Both the position numbers and the translations under genes were made by a program. A stretch of DNA of 64,000 nt from Centropus unirufus (Eukaryota; Chordata; Aves; Cuculiformes; Centropidae): the NCBI GenBank assembly GCA_013397695.1, contig VYZI01000134.1:796830-860829 (forward strand), in the 5' to 3' direction. Each line of letters opens with the position of its first letter. Position 1 is the first letter of the stretch. Positions 12,301-24,948 of this stretch are shown here, one piece after another. A model generated the notes under the pieces. It saw nothing but the letters and a program-made list of their open reading frames with translations. It made no database searches and was not told the origin of the DNA.

Positions 12301-14720
12301 TGTTTTCATTCATGGTTTCCTTGGGTCTTTGGCACTAAAAACGTGAATCAGACTTGCTCTGATACTCAGACTTGTCAATAGCCAGATACCAAAAGGCTGT
12401 AAACCAGACTTCCAAGAGAGCAGTGCTTTCACAGAAACATAAGGTAGCCATGTGTATGAATACTTCATCCACGTATATTAGGCACATATTTTTTTTTTAC
12501 ACATTAACTTATTAAAAAAAAACAAACAGCCTCCTAATTTTTGGCTCTTTGCCTTATCCTCATTTTTTAAAGCACCACAAAAGCTGGTGGAAGGTAAAAC
12601 CTGCAAGAACTGAATATCCAGGCTTTTGAATAACAAAGCAGGCTTTTTGTACTTCACTTTGATGGGTCACATTAATTCACTTTAGATTTTGTTACACTGT
12701 AATAGTCTGCATGAATTTTTCTAAAATTAGACCTGTATGAAATATTTGATGTGAAATTGCTTAGATTTGAATATGAAAAGTGTCTGCAGATCAGCACATT
12801 TTGGACAACGTTCTGCAATGTCTCTGAAAAAGTCTTTCAGAGCTGGGTATGAATATCATTTTGCATTGTCTGGAAGTCTGGAAACATTTATAAGTAGATT
12901 ATATAGATATATTTGACTTGGAGTGTTTGGGCAGGGAGTGGACAAGTTGAAAAAAATCAGAAACCTCAAGCTCTATGTTATCCATTTCAAGTCTAGCCTG
13001 CTCTGAGAAATGGTGGCTGAAGATTACTTGTTTTATTTTCTCCATGGAAGTAGTGTCTTGGGTTTTAGTGATAACTTTTTTGATGTTAGGGACTACTATA
13101 TTTTGAAAGTAATTCAAAGAAGCGTGTAGGATCTATCTGTCTTCTAAATGTCAGTCATTTTGCATTATAAAAATCAAGACAGCATTGTTTGGTTTTCTGC
13201 TGTAATGTATCTTCCAATCGAGCTGAAGGACAGGGAGGTCTGTTCTTGACACAAGTTACAGCAGACAAACTGTATGTGTTCCCTCATTTGAGGACTTTCA
13301 GCAGGATACATTGCTGATGGGAATGGGTGAGAACAAGGAAACTTCAGGAATAAGGCCCAATATTCCAGTCTGAGGCTTTGGAGATGAATATAAATATTTA
13401 GATTTTTCCCTAAAATAATCTTTGAGCCCTTTGGACTTTTATTCATACAGATAGCTGATCATAAGTGAAGCTGCTCTTCTGCAAAAGGCTCAGCGTGTTT
13501 TTGAGGCCAAGTATTTCTTGCACTGTAAAGAAGTGCAACGCAGAAGCAATGCATTTTGGGACTCAGGACTGAAGAAACTGTAGACTGCATTTTTTTAAAA
13601 AAAATACTTACGTAAAATCTGCCTTCCCTCCTGCTTCTCCTCCCTGGGTCTTCTCAAAGGAGCATATGACTTCTGTGAATGGACAGGTCATGCGTTGAGT
13701 AATATTTTGGCTCTGTGTTTACAGTAGAGGTAATGGATGCTGGCGGGGGAGCACACTGGGAGATCTGTCCCATCTGTTACGAACTGCTACGAACCCCGTC
13801 GGAGATAGCTCAGTGTATTATCTTTCTATGAATCATCATCACTTCTCTAACAGTGTGCAGAATTCAGTTCAACAGAGCTGGTAATGCTTTGAGTTGGTGT
13901 TAGGTAAGAAACCTATTTTCTACAGTTCCTGCTCTGTACCGCTCTCTTATGCCTCTTAGGTTTTAAATTCCCCCTTGCATTATTCTTTTTGTCTGAGAGC
14001 TGCTGCTATGTTACCTTCTAGGCGAAACTCACAGCAGTGGAGTCCATTTGTAGCAGCTTAAGGAAAGGACCTGCAATGGAATATGCTACCTTTCTTTTTT
14101 TTTTTTGCTCTAGTTTTACTTGTTTCTGAGCAAATAGAGTCATTCAGTGACTTTTCCCCAAGTTTGAACATACCAGGGGTGAATTTGGCCTGCAGACAGA
14201 ATGTGATATAGTGGACAGAATGTGAATTATTAACTTGGAGGTTAATGAAATTTGAATGACCGGTGGAGTTTCTCCAAACACACTTTTTAAATATAAAAAA
14301 GTGAGCTCTTTCTCTCTTTAATCAGATTATTGGCTAAGGTTCAGGAATCATTTGGCAAAATTATGTGGCTTATTCAAGCTAGGTTTACATAATAGCTCAT
14401 AATGGGGGGAAAACCTTGTATAGTGATCAACCTACAAAATCACCACCAGCCTTCAAAATTCCAAACTAAGTATAAAGAACCACAGAAACGGATATAGCAG
14501 TGCCCAGAGAAATACCTTTATTCCCAAAGAGCTCAGCTGCAATAAGCAGAGCTCATTGTTTTAAAGAAAAGATTTTAACCTTCAGAAGACCATGATTTTA
14601 ATAAGCAACACTCATCCTGTTTTCCTTTGGGTAATTTAGTTCTTTTCCTAAGAGAGTTCTGATAGGTAAATATTGATATATATTGATTTATAATTAAAGA
14701 CTGCTTTTATGCTTCATCTG
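9367..14720. other. AT-rich non-coding DNA with one sequencing gap
   Basis: No gene is supported. Three overlapping minus-strand frames cover about 10993-11538, but they occupy different frames, show no domain and include no convincing splice sites. The most hydrophilic ends next to an A-rich run, so a decayed processed copy is possible but unproven. Another minus frame (12899-13117, 72 codons) is polar and protein-like but too short to call. Confidence 0.55.
11593..11623. other. Assembly gap (31 N)
   Basis: A run of 31 undetermined bases is followed by TATATATATT and a T-rich tract. It probably marks a difficult AT-rich simple repeat. Any frame spanning it is meaningless. Confidence 0.98.
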
Positions 14721-15118
14721 ATCTGGGGGTTGCTCAACCTGCAAAAAAAAGTCTCTGGGAAGACCTTATAGCAGTTTTCCAGTACCTAAGGAAAGTACCT
14801 ATGGGAAAGCTGGGGAGGGACTTTTTACAAGGGCACGTAGTGATAGGGTGAGATAGTGAAAGGGTGATGACTTCAAACTGAAAAAGGGTGGATTTAGATT
14901 AGGTATAAGGAATAAATTTTTCACTGTGAGGATGGTGAGGCACTGGAACAGGTTGCACACAGAAGTTGTGGATTTGGCGTCCCTGCAGGTGTTCAAAGCC
15001 AGGTTGGATGGGGCTTTGAGCAATCTGGTCTAGGCAAAAGTGTCCCTCCCCATGGTAGGGGGTTGAAACTAAATGATCTTTGAGGTCCCTCCCAATCTAA
15101 ACCATTCTATGATTCTAA
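14721..15118 (+). mobile_element. 5'-truncated CR1 LINE, 3' end fragment
   Basis: About 400 bases match the CR1 3' region as I know it. They include GACCTTATAGCAG...TTCCAGTACCT, a TGGGGAGGGACT segment, TGAGGCACTGGAACAGGTTGC, GTTCAAAGCCAGGTTGGATG and the GATGATCTTTGAGGTCCCT-type end. The fragment finishes with CATTCTATGATTCTAA, the typical CR1 terminal repeat, which fixes the strand and the 3' boundary. CR1 is a non-LTR retrotransposon abundant in birds, and most copies are 5'-truncated like this one. Scattered substitutions indicate a moderately old insertion. It has no coding capacity; the minus-strand frame at 14799-15023 is its shadow. Confidence 0.93.
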
Positions 15119-18100
15119 TATTTTTTTGCTAAAGGAAAATTCCTTTAAAGTGTCATTATGTTACAAAACAGTAAAAGACATCTCATATTTATTGCAATTC
15201 TTATTCACTGCTGGGTAGAAATGCCTTTCGATGGAAAGAGAAATTCAAGTAACAGTGCAGCGCACCAGCTTTCAGAAAACAATCTGGTCTGCCAAAATAA
15301 AAAGTATGTGGAATGTGCTGGATGCATAGAAAAAATATGATTCATTTAAAATTGGTTTATTTTAAAGAAATGTTACTGGTAAATGATTGACTTATTATTT
15401 ATGGTCATTCAGCCCTTCAGAATTTTAGAACTAGCATGTCTCAGACCCTCAGACTTTTAATTCATATCTTGGAAAAGGAAAACAAATTTTCCTACTATTC
15501 AAGTCCAAATCAGTTTCTTGGCTTGAATGAACTCATTGATTTGGCAAAACTGACTAAATAGAAATAAAGAGGATGTTCACTCTAGAGCCATAAAAGAGCC
15601 TATATAGGTTGTGAGTTTATCCCTTAATGTATTCTGTTTCCACGGGGTAAGAAACAAAATCTTCCAACTCAGTACTTGGCATCAATTGAAAAAAATGCTT
15701 CAGCAGCAAATATGTGTCTCTTTATTATGATGATTAAAAAAAATAATTTTACAAATCTGAATTTAAAAGAAATAAACACATGACCATAATTTCAAATTAA
15801 GCACTTAAAATGTTAAAAGGAGAGCACTAAATAAAAACAGATTTATATGGCAGAAGCATCTGTGCTATTTTTTCCAAAACTTTTGTTGACTTTGATAATG
15901 AGCAAGTGCTCAGAAACTGTGCTGATGGGCTGGCATCCATCACCCAGTTGGAAACCTACTAAAACTTGCAAATTATCTGTGAGGGTACACTCTGATTCTA
16001 GAAATGGGCAGGCAGAGGGGCCTGTGGCATTTCTGTATTAAAAGGAATTACCAGGTTGTGCATTAGGTGTCACTGCTGCCTAATCACTTGGGATGAAACC
16101 TGTGTAACGAGCTAAGGCACTTTGTGGTGGGCTAGACAGATGCTGTGGGTGAGCTGTGGATAGACCTTGCCCGTTTTCTGTTTTTCTTAAAGCTCATCTT
16201 GTTCAGCTCTTCCTCAACTGGGGCTGATTTGTGTGGGATCAGCCATTTCCTTCATTTAACAGCCCTGGAATAAAAGTATCTAAAGCTTTTAGAGAGACAG
16301 AGAGACTCATCACCATGACCTGTGAGGTCTGGGCAGAGCTACGGAGCTCACCTGAGGGTTTATGCCAGAGGGAAAGCATCCTGACAAGCCAAAAGTTCCT
16401 ACACTCTCACAAGGAGGCTTGTATTTTGTAAGCAAATCAATCACACTAAGAAAAATAGCAGAAATCTATGCTTAGAAAAACATCCAGTTCCAAAGAAAAC
16501 TGGATATTTAAGGCTGTTGGGTTGGGCTGCAAAAAGGGACAACTAACTATAGGAGCAGCATAGCACTGGAGGGTAAATGTTATGCGCAGAGGAGAGCAGA
16601 AAGGTTTTCTAGGGTTGTCTGTGAAGCATTAAAGCGTTCCTAGGTATTTTCATTGCAGTGTGTGGTGGTTTCATAACTCAGGGGTTTGAAGCTGCTTAAG
16701 GTCATGCGCTCTTACCTGTTCAGAAGTGAAAGTCAGAATCCAGGTTGCAAGGCTGTAATTCTTTTGCCCGATAAGGCAGAGAAAAGCTACTCTCCTTGGT
16801 GCCCAAAATGGGCACCTTCCCACAATTCCTCCTGAGTTGTATTTTCCTGACCTCCTTCTATTTCTTTGATTGCATGTGCATCCATTGGGTGATTGAGTCT
16901 GTACAATCTTTTGCATTTCTACGTAGCTCCTGAGCAGAGAGGGCTTTGAGAAATATTCCTCCCAGCATGCTGCTGATTAATCAGCAGCTCTCACCTGAAA
17001 GTTACTCAATAATTACTACAAATGACGAAGACAGGCCTAAAACTGTTATGTCTGCTAGCATGTCTTTGAGAACTGGCAGCAGCGGGGGCTTCAGTAGATA
17101 TCGCTTCAGTGCAGGGGAATGAAATACCCGACCACCAACAACTGTGGAATGTGGCAGTTTAAAAATAAAAGCTTTTAAAATGAAAGGACACTGAATATTT
17201 TATCCCAGGAAAGTATGATTAAACTGTACAAAATAATATTACCTTTCTTGCTCTTTCAGAATGAAAAATATTAAGTCCTAAAGGAAAAAGATATTTGTGG
17301 GGGGTTCAGATAAGATCTGAAGACCTTCCCACAAAATAAGGTTAAAGTCACCAATGAGCTGTTAAAGTTTTACCCCACTGTTGAAGTGTGTTTTGTATCA
17401 TGTAGAAACATCGCCCATTGGCCAACGTCCTTCCTCTGAAGGATCCTGGGTGGGGCTGGGGGGTGGACAATCACCCAGCAACAGCGTCACCACCCAGCAA
17501 CGAAGCAATCACAACGCCCTGGAGCAGGATAAAGGGAGCATCCTCCCATGTTCCCCTGGCAGTCTTCTTGGCTTCACCACGACGATGGAGCTGCCCTGGG
17601 GACAGCCTGAAGATGGGCAAGGGGATGGTGGAAAGGAAAAAGACTTGAGGATGGATGAGATTGCAGGAAGTTCTTCGCTACAATTCCAGCTCCTGGTGGG
17701 GACACGTTCAAAGCTCATCTCATGGGTGGTAATTCTGCTTCAGCTTTCGGGGAACCGGTAAAAGCCCCTTGGGAGATAAGAAGATCCACCAACGCCTGGA
17801 GGTGCCCAGGGCTATGAAGCTTTGTCAGCTGGATAATGGTGGCAAGACCAAGGGACTGCATTCTTAGCACTTGAGAACCACTGCAGAGCTCGCTGTCCTC
17901 CTGCAGAGCCAGTGGCAGCAGCCATAAGAAGTGGGATGCAAAGATGTGCCAGTGCCCTCCCCCAGTGCTTTGGAGCTCCCAGTGGTCTCCTGTCAGATGC
18001 AGGAAGGATTTTTGCCCCCAAGGTTGATCAGGCCAGGGGCATTTTGCTCCTTGTGGAAGCCCATTAGATAGGGAAGAGAGGAGATGGGCAGTGCTAGAGG

Positions 18101-18228
18101 CCCCTGGGAGGCATGACCAGCTGTAGAATGAGGAAGCAGGTCTTGCTCACATGCCCAGGGAATAGCCAATTGGCAGTTCTGGGATCAGGCAGGAATTTTC
18201 CACTGGAGCAGATCGGCACTGGTTGTCA
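15119..18228. other. Non-coding DNA, GC rising toward its right end
   Basis: No recognisable gene. From about 17400 the sequence becomes richer in GC and several overlapping frames open on both strands (for example + 17381-17761, 126 codons). They have low-complexity Gly/Ser/Pro composition, no conserved motif and no paired splice signals. An 11-bp CACCCAGCAAC motif occurs twice close together (about 17472 and 17491). Confidence 0.5.
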
Positions 18229-18755
18229 GGATTTTTTGCCTTCCTTTGCGGCACTGGGCATGATCACTTGCCAGGGCTCCTCTAGTCCATTTTGGCTAGG
18301 TTACTGCCTGCTGCTCATGCACCATGAAGATGGCCTCAGGCTTCATCCCTACCCCCCTCTCTCCAAGGTGGGTTACCAAGTGTCCCTGGGATTTTTAATT
18401 TTTTTTTTTTGCCTTCCTCTGCACCATTGAGCACAGCCCCTTGCCAGGACTCCTTTGGGCCATTTTGGCTAGGTGCCTGCTACTCATGCTCCATGGAGGT
18501 GGCCCTTGAGCCCTGCATCTAGGGAAAGGAAGCTTTCTTTGGCTCCTAGGGTGGGCCTTCATGGATCCTGGGGGTTGCTTCTTGTCCTCTGTAGCACTGA
18601 GCACAGCCCCTAGTCAGGGCTCCTCTGGGCCCTTTCAGGAGGTTCTTGCCTGCTGCTCTTGTACTACCAAGGCTCCCCTCCTGCCATGGCTCTCTTTTCC
18701 GTTGTAAGTTTGTAGGGATAGAGCTTTGCCCTTCCTTGGTTCCATTTTTCCAGGG
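18229..18755. repeat. Diverged tandem repeat, three copies of about 160-186 bp
   Basis: Three consecutive units can be aligned by eye: 18229-18388, 18389-18569 and 18570-18755. Each opens with a T-rich stretch leading into a variant of TTGCCTTCCTCTG. This is followed by a CACTGAGCACAGCCCC-type block, then GGGCTCCTCTGGGCCATTTTGGCTAGG, then TGCCTGCTGCTCATGC, and it ends near TCCCTGGG or TCCAGGG. The second and third units share GAGCACAGCCCC exactly. The copies differ by many substitutions and small indels, so the duplication is old. The unit does not look like CR1 and I do not recognise a family. Frames across it on both strands are open but differ between copies, so coding is unlikely. Confidence 0.75.
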
Positions 18756-19759
18756 GGTCTGGCTTGTGCTAAAGGACTCCAGGCTTGCTGCACCATCAGG
18801 TGCTGCCAGTTTCCAGCTCCTCCTGCGTGCAATGCAAGTGCTGGGCAGCACAAGAGCACAAGGCATGCATTGCTGGCCAAGAAGCACAGCAGAGTTTTTT
18901 GAAGTAAAAAAGTATGATTGTCATCAATATGTGCCGTACTTTTGAAAATTCCACATGGCACCACATACTTCTTTGCTGTGTGACTGGTACCAGTTCTCAC
19001 CCTTCAGGAGAACAGGCACTGCTTGACCTATATTCCTGCTGCCACTTTTGATAGGTCTGTGGCTCCAAGTGATGCTTTTGCAAGATAAACTGAAGCTGAA
19101 CATCAGCCGGCTCCTGGCTACACCTGAGAATTGTGTTAGTGCTTTCAAACATTGGCTCTGAAACAGATTCAGAAAAGTCAAATCAAATCCTCTTGCCACT
19201 TGTAACCTTTCTGATTTGTGTCCTTGAAAGTATTCTTGGAGCTGAAAAACCCATGGCATTTCAGGCAAATAATGCTCTCATTATTCAACTCCATTGTGAG
19301 TGCAGGGAATAGAATGGAAGAGAATAGGTTATGCCTAGCATTATGCATGACAAGCTATGACCTAGGGCTGAGAGGTCCATCTAGAAGAGAAGCTCTCTGC
19401 AGCAGGGGACCCAGGCCCATCCAGGAGACATGGTCAGAAACCTCTAGACACACCTACAGCATCCTGCTCAAGCAGGGACTGAAGGTCCCACTCTGAGCTG
19501 AGATGTGTCCTTGACAGGACAAGGATGAGGGTCCCTTGGGATACCAATCCCACCCATTGAGGTCTATGAGCACCTTTGGATCCTTAGAGAAGTGGACTTG
19601 CACTGCTCTCATATCCTCATTTAGACATTCATAGCTGGCCACTTTGGAGATCGAGTATTTGGATGGACCTTTGGTGTGATGGAGTGCTTTTGTTCTCATT
19701 CTATTTTTGTTTATTATCTTTTTCCAAGGGAAACTGCTCAGTAAATGAACGGAAGACAG
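18756..19759. other. Non-coding spacer between tandem repeat and CR1 remnants
   Basis: Mixed-composition sequence with several short frames on both strands and no recognisable product. It may contain further heavily decayed repeat DNA, because its GC-richer texture resembles the flanking repeats, but I found no diagnostic motif. Confidence 0.4.
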
Positions 19760-20162
19760 TGGGTTTTCTGGGTTTTAGTGAAGCTTTTGATGCTGTCCCA
19801 CACAGCTTCCTTCTGGTCAAGTTGTCCAACTGAGAAATGAACAGATACGTGCTGCACTGGGTGAAGAACTGGCTGAAGGACAGAGCTCAAAGGGTTGTAG
19901 TGAATGGGGCTCTGATTGGTCCCCAGCGGTGCTCCTCAGGGATCACTTTTAGGGCCAGTTCTGTTCAATCTTTTTATCAGTTGTCTGGATGCAGGAGTTG
20001 AACGCACCCTCAGCAAGCCTGCTGATGACACCGAGCTGTGTGGTGCAGTCAATGCACTGAAGGGAAGGGGTGCCATCCAGAGGCCCCTCGACGGGTTTGA
20101 GAGGTGGGCCTGTACTAACCTCATGAAGTTCAGCAAGGCCAAGTGAAAGGTTCTGTACATTT
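19760..20162 (+). mobile_element. CR1 LINE ORF2 remnant: reverse transcriptase core, inactivated
   Basis: Translating across frames recovers the CR1 reverse transcriptase core. Motif A appears as FLGFSEAFDAVP near 19764. WVKNWLKDRAQRVVVNG follows near 19858, then a motif B region PQGSLLGPVLFNLF near 19928 and a motif C region PADDTELCGAV near 20008. The segment ends in ACTNLMKFSKAK just before a stop at 20147. In an active element this enzyme copies the LINE RNA at the target site. Here the motif A catalytic Asp position reads Gly, the usual FADD reads PADD, a stop follows LSN, a frameshift separates motifs A and B, and TGA replaces the usual Cys codon after KFSKAK. There is no 3' UTR or terminal repeat, so the copy is truncated at both ends. 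Confidence 0.9.
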
Positions 20163-20606
20163 CCCCTTTTCCAGCCAGTGGGAACTTCACTGGATTGCCC
20201 CAACTTCTCAAATATGATGAATAGTGGCTTAGCAATTTAATCTGACCGTTTCCTCAGGATCTGCGGATGCATCTTATTGGTACCACGGACTAATGCACCT
20301 TCAGGTTCCTTAGATGGTGTCTCACCTGATCCTTTCCTACAGTGGGTAGTTCTTTGATGTCCCAGTCCCTTCCTTTGCCTTCTACAACTTGTGCAGTGTG
20401 GCTTGAGCCCTTGCCAGTGAAGACTAAGGCAAAAAAGTCATTGAATACCTTAGCCTTCTCCCTATCCCATGCAGCCAGCTCTCTTGCTTCCTTCTGAAAA
20501 GGGCCTGCATTTTCGCTGCTCTTCCTTTTATCACTGACATACCTATAGAAGCTTTTCCTGTTGTCCTTGGCATCATTGGCCAGATTAAATTATTTAAGCA
20601 ATTAAA
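20163..20606 (-). mobile_element. CR1 LINE ORF2 remnant: endonuclease-RT linker, opposite strand
   Basis: The minus strand encodes, with a few stops, the part of CR1 ORF2 between endonuclease and reverse transcriptase. In minus-strand order it reads LANDAKDNRKSFYRYVSDKR, a segment with KAKVFNDFFALVFTGKGS, a KELPTVGKDQVRHHLRNLKVH block, and finally EVPTGWKRGN near 20165. This part normally lies upstream of the RT core found at 19760-20162. Here the two pieces are back to back: the minus-strand fragment's downstream end abuts the plus-strand fragment's downstream end. It has no terminal repeat and is not functional. The right limit (about 20606) is approximate because similarity fades there. 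Confidence 0.88.
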
Positions 20607-23600
20607 TAGTTTAATGTTCATCCAGGTCCTCAATGTTAAATTTCCTCATCTGAAGAAATGGCAAATAAAGAATATCTCATTTACTGAATTAGAATTTTTA
20701 CTGGTGATTCTATCAAACTACATTTAGTTGGAAACTGTAACTTTAAAAAGATCTAATTTTATTAATTTTAGTAATTTACTTGTCAGGAAATATGGAATAA
20801 AGAAGATAACTTGTTAAATCATTGTTTTGCCTGTAAACTTAATAAAGCTCATGATTCTATGAAAGAAGCCACAATGATATCACAGACCAGGTCCGTGCAC
20901 CACAGGCACGATATCTTAAGAATGATGTGAGGTAATCTCTGTCCTCGGGAGGACTTCTGAAAGTGCCCAGCCAGCTGAGAGCCCAGCCACTTTCAGTCAT
21001 CAATGAGGGATGAAGTCAACAGAAATCACACCCTCTGAAGCCTCTGTGTCCTCTCCTGCCATTGAAAAAGTGGCTGGCACCATTTCTGCAAGTTCTGATC
21101 CTAAGGGAAGATGTTCTCTTCAACAATTCTAACAAGGAAAACTATTTTCTTGCTTTTTTTTTTTCTTTTTTTCAATCGTCTTATGCATTTCTCAGCAGTG
21201 CAAATGAAGTAAAGAGTCTTCATGCTTCTGTGAGCTGACTTAAATGCTCAGGGAAAATTCAGGTAAACTTTTTTTTAATGTACAACAGAGTCCGAAAGTG
21301 CTTTCAGTTAGGAGAAATGTAAATAACAGAACTTGTTCAATTGCAAATACTGAAAATACTGTAAATATTTAATGTAGTGCATGACTTTGCAACATATATA
21401 TAAGGTGAGCTGACCTCAAAAGTTTCCTTAACTACATAAAACTAGAAAATAGCACCTTCTATCTCATTGGAGTTTAAGGAGAGCTCATTGATTCAGAATA
21501 TTTTTAAAGCATACGTAAATAGCTTTCAGGTATTAAATCTTGGCCTCAATGTAGGGTGTTATAAAATCAAATGTAACCTTAACCAGACCTCTTTTTTATT
21601 TAATAAANAAAATATATTTAATTAGGAAAAAATACTAGCTGCTATAAAGCAGCAAATGTTATCCATCCTGTTAGAATTGTTTAAAAATGTATCAGTTTTA
21701 TAGGTTATTTTGGCTCACGTAAATTAAAGTGTATTGGGCTGGCTGAGGCTGGTGATGCTGATAGCCTGTGTCCTTTTGTCCAAGGGATTAAAGGTCTGGT
21801 AGTTGGATGGTGAGCCTAGTGTGAGCATTTTAAGCATGGAGGCAGACTGAATTGAAGTCCTTAGGTGGAGAGGCTCTTTGTTGCCTCAGCCAGGAAAGTA
21901 AGAAGAATTGTGAGAGCTGGTAGATTGGCTATGAAAAGTAGAAGCTGCTTCCATGACTCCTGGGGAATCAGAATCCCATCTTCTTGGAAAGGGCTGGTTG
22001 ACCAGGTTGGAAGTCAACCCATATTTACATTTGTAGAAGAATAAAGAAATGCCTCATGAACATCCTGGCTGCTCATGGAAGCAGGTAGGAAACCTACCTG
22101 TGCGTGGTTTCTGTGTCTGTGGCTTGCCTCTTCTCCCTAAGCCCCCTGCTACCCAAACTCACCCTCATCACCTTCTCCACCCTCGTTCATCTGCAAGGAG
22201 CATTCTGGGCAGCGGGTGATGCAGCAGCATTAGCTAGAGGCTCTCTGAGATCTGTGTGAAACAGGGAGGAGAGGTGTGTAGTGGAGAAGAGGACGTATGG
22301 GTCATGGAGAAATCTACCACCTGCTCCTACATCCTTTACAGAGCAGGAGCAGCACTGGTAACACATAACACAGCTCAGACACGCTTGTCCCTGTAAAGCT
22401 TGGTCCACCTTTTGAACTGTAATGCAACAACAGGTGAGTAAACAGCCAAGAGGAAGGGATAGACTCCAGATAAGGTGTTCAACAGCCGCCCAATCTCTTC
22501 TTGAATGCCATTGTCAGTTGGAGCCTTCACCCTGGGAAAGGCCAGGAAGATTGTTATGGCTGGAGAAAATAGTGCTTTTCTTTGCAGGAATTTCTCTTTA
22601 AGAGAAAGGTGTTTCGAAGAAAAGGTAAAACTCAGCATATTAAGCCTGCCTCAAATGGATGTGTCACTTTTATTGGAATTCTAATTAAATGTAGACTCAT
22701 AAAAAGTAGACCTTCCCAATTTAAATACAACTGGCTCTCACATCTATACGATTCCAAAACTTATGATGGCAGATTAATGGCTAGGCTGAAAGTCTGTCAT
22801 AACCTGGTAGGATAAAGCTAATCCAAATCGACTATATGCCATGATTTTACGACACAAAGTTATTGAAAAGTACAAGAATAATTAAGTGGAAATAGAATAG
22901 AGGAAGCATTTTCTGAGCTCTGGCACTGTACGCAGAGCTTGCCACCTGATACTATTGGTTAGAATAGCAGGTCTAGAGTAGTAACACATTTTTACGCTAA
23001 TTTTTGAAGAAACTGTGGCTCAAGTAGTCCATCACCAAAATTCATTTTGAAAAAAGGTGTGACAGCTTTGGCAGTTCTAAAACAGAGGTGCCTTGTTTAA
23101 CTGGGTGACACTAATTATAGGTAAGGAGTCTACAAACACATTCCTTTGTTCTCTGGAAGCTGGGCAACATTTAATAAAACTCTGGCATAACAAAAATGTC
23201 ATCTATAAATAAATAGAAAATAACTGCACTTGTTTAATTGAACACAGATAAGAAAATAAGTTAGGACCACTTAAGCTTATTTTTGACACTTTGCTTTTTC
23301 TTTCAACAAAGCTGTTGGAATGGTCTTTGGAGTAGCTCCATTTGTGGCATTCTGTGGTGTAACATATAGACAGGACCAGCCACGCACTGATCCAAGCTAA
23401 CCAACTTTATGAATTCAGCGTAGCAATTTTGGTCCATACCTCTGTCTGCTTTAGACTGGATACATGTATGGTGCGGATGCTTGGGCTAATGACTGCCAAA
23501 GTTGGCAGCAACATAGTCGTGTTGGCATTATTTTCTGCCTGAGCCAATACATCTTAGTAAGTGGCTGAACTCACAGCTTACACCTGGTCTCAGGACAGTG

Positions 23601-24948
23601 CTAGGATGCTTGCATAGGGTCTATACCCGTCCACGCAGACAGACCAGCTTAGCTGAGGTTAATGGGATTTGCTTGCCTCGTTCCTTCCATTGTATAAGGG
23701 GGATGAATGCTAAACAACGTCATGTTCTTACTTGGAAGTTTTGAGTGGGCAAGCATTCGTGGCTATTGATATAGAGAGACCAGACTTTAAGCTACAGATT
23801 AGTGAAATGTGAGTATATATACAAAACTAGTGAGGTTCATCTCCACTAGTATATCTGAAGCTCATCTATGCTATTGACCCTGACATCTCTGTAGCTGGTG
23901 GAGGGAGTGGTGCTCTTCCAGAGGATGAATTACCACATGAGTAGCGGACACCTATGCTATGTTATGTTGCTATTGCAGAACAAGTGTCTAGTTACTTGAA
24001 AATGCCTCAAGTATTGCAGTTACACCAAGCTTTGTCATGACTTAACACATCGTTTTGATATCAGGCCTTAATATATTTCAGGTACTTTCGTACAAATAAT
24101 ACTTCAAGTACTGCCATACTGAGCATGAATGTAGAACCAAAGAAACAACCGAAAGTTCTGGTTTGTGATCAGGAATTGTGTTCCATACAGGTGAAGTATG
24201 GGATGAGTAACAGAAATGCATGCAGCAGAGGTCAGGGGGTAGATGAGGCTCCCCTGGTAGGTGCTGAGAGGCACCACGATGCTGAGCTCAGCATGAGCAC
24301 CTGTAGAGCAGGCTAGACTTTGCCCATGAGGGCAGTGCTTCAACACCCAAACACGGAATGAGGAAACAGGGACGCTGCTCCCATTCAGACTTGAAAGCCT
24401 GAGCTTAAATAATTTCTTAGTACTTCTGCAGAAGGGCTATCTCCAAGGTCCTGTGTAATACCTCCCTCCCTCAGATCCACCTTTCATCTCGTTGTGTGTT
24501 GGAAATCCACCTGCTGAGCTCTGAGGCGGTGGTGAAGCAGCGTGTCACCAGGCAGGGGGCTCCTTGGACCCAATGTACCAAGTGTGGTGGCTGGGGTCTA
24601 TGTTTATGAGATTTTGCAACTCAGGGGCCAGTTTACCCAGGGTGATTTTCACATGTCCACTTATTGCAAAACCCATCCTATAGGCCAAATTGTATTTTAA
24701 TAATTTGGAGCAACGATTTGTAGCCACTCACTTGTAAATAGCATGAACTCCAATAATCTGGATATTTTCTCGAGTTTTATTGGCATCAGTCACAAATTCA
24801 GTAACAGCACCACCGTGGAAAATGGTAGCAATTTGCTGTCCCTCAGCTTCTCCTTTCTGCCTCCCATCATATCTTCTATGGCTTTTGCACTGAAGAGCCA
24901 AGACCCAAACCCGGGTTGGCTGATGGGTGAGCGGGGCTGGATGTGCCA
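20607..24948. other. AT-rich non-coding DNA, no gene seen
   Basis: No coding or RNA gene is supported. One ambiguous base lies at 21608 in an A/T run. The stretch about 21270-21660 is very AT-rich with scattered TAATT/ATTTAAT motifs; it may be regulatory, but the sequence alone cannot show it. Confidence 0.5.

Noticed and set aside
14799..15023. 74-codon minus-strand frame
   Set aside because: Antisense shadow of the CR1 fragment at 14721-15118.
17381..17761. 126-codon plus frame in a GC-richer stretch
   Set aside because: Low-complexity Gly/Ser composition, competing frames on both strands, no splice signals or domain.
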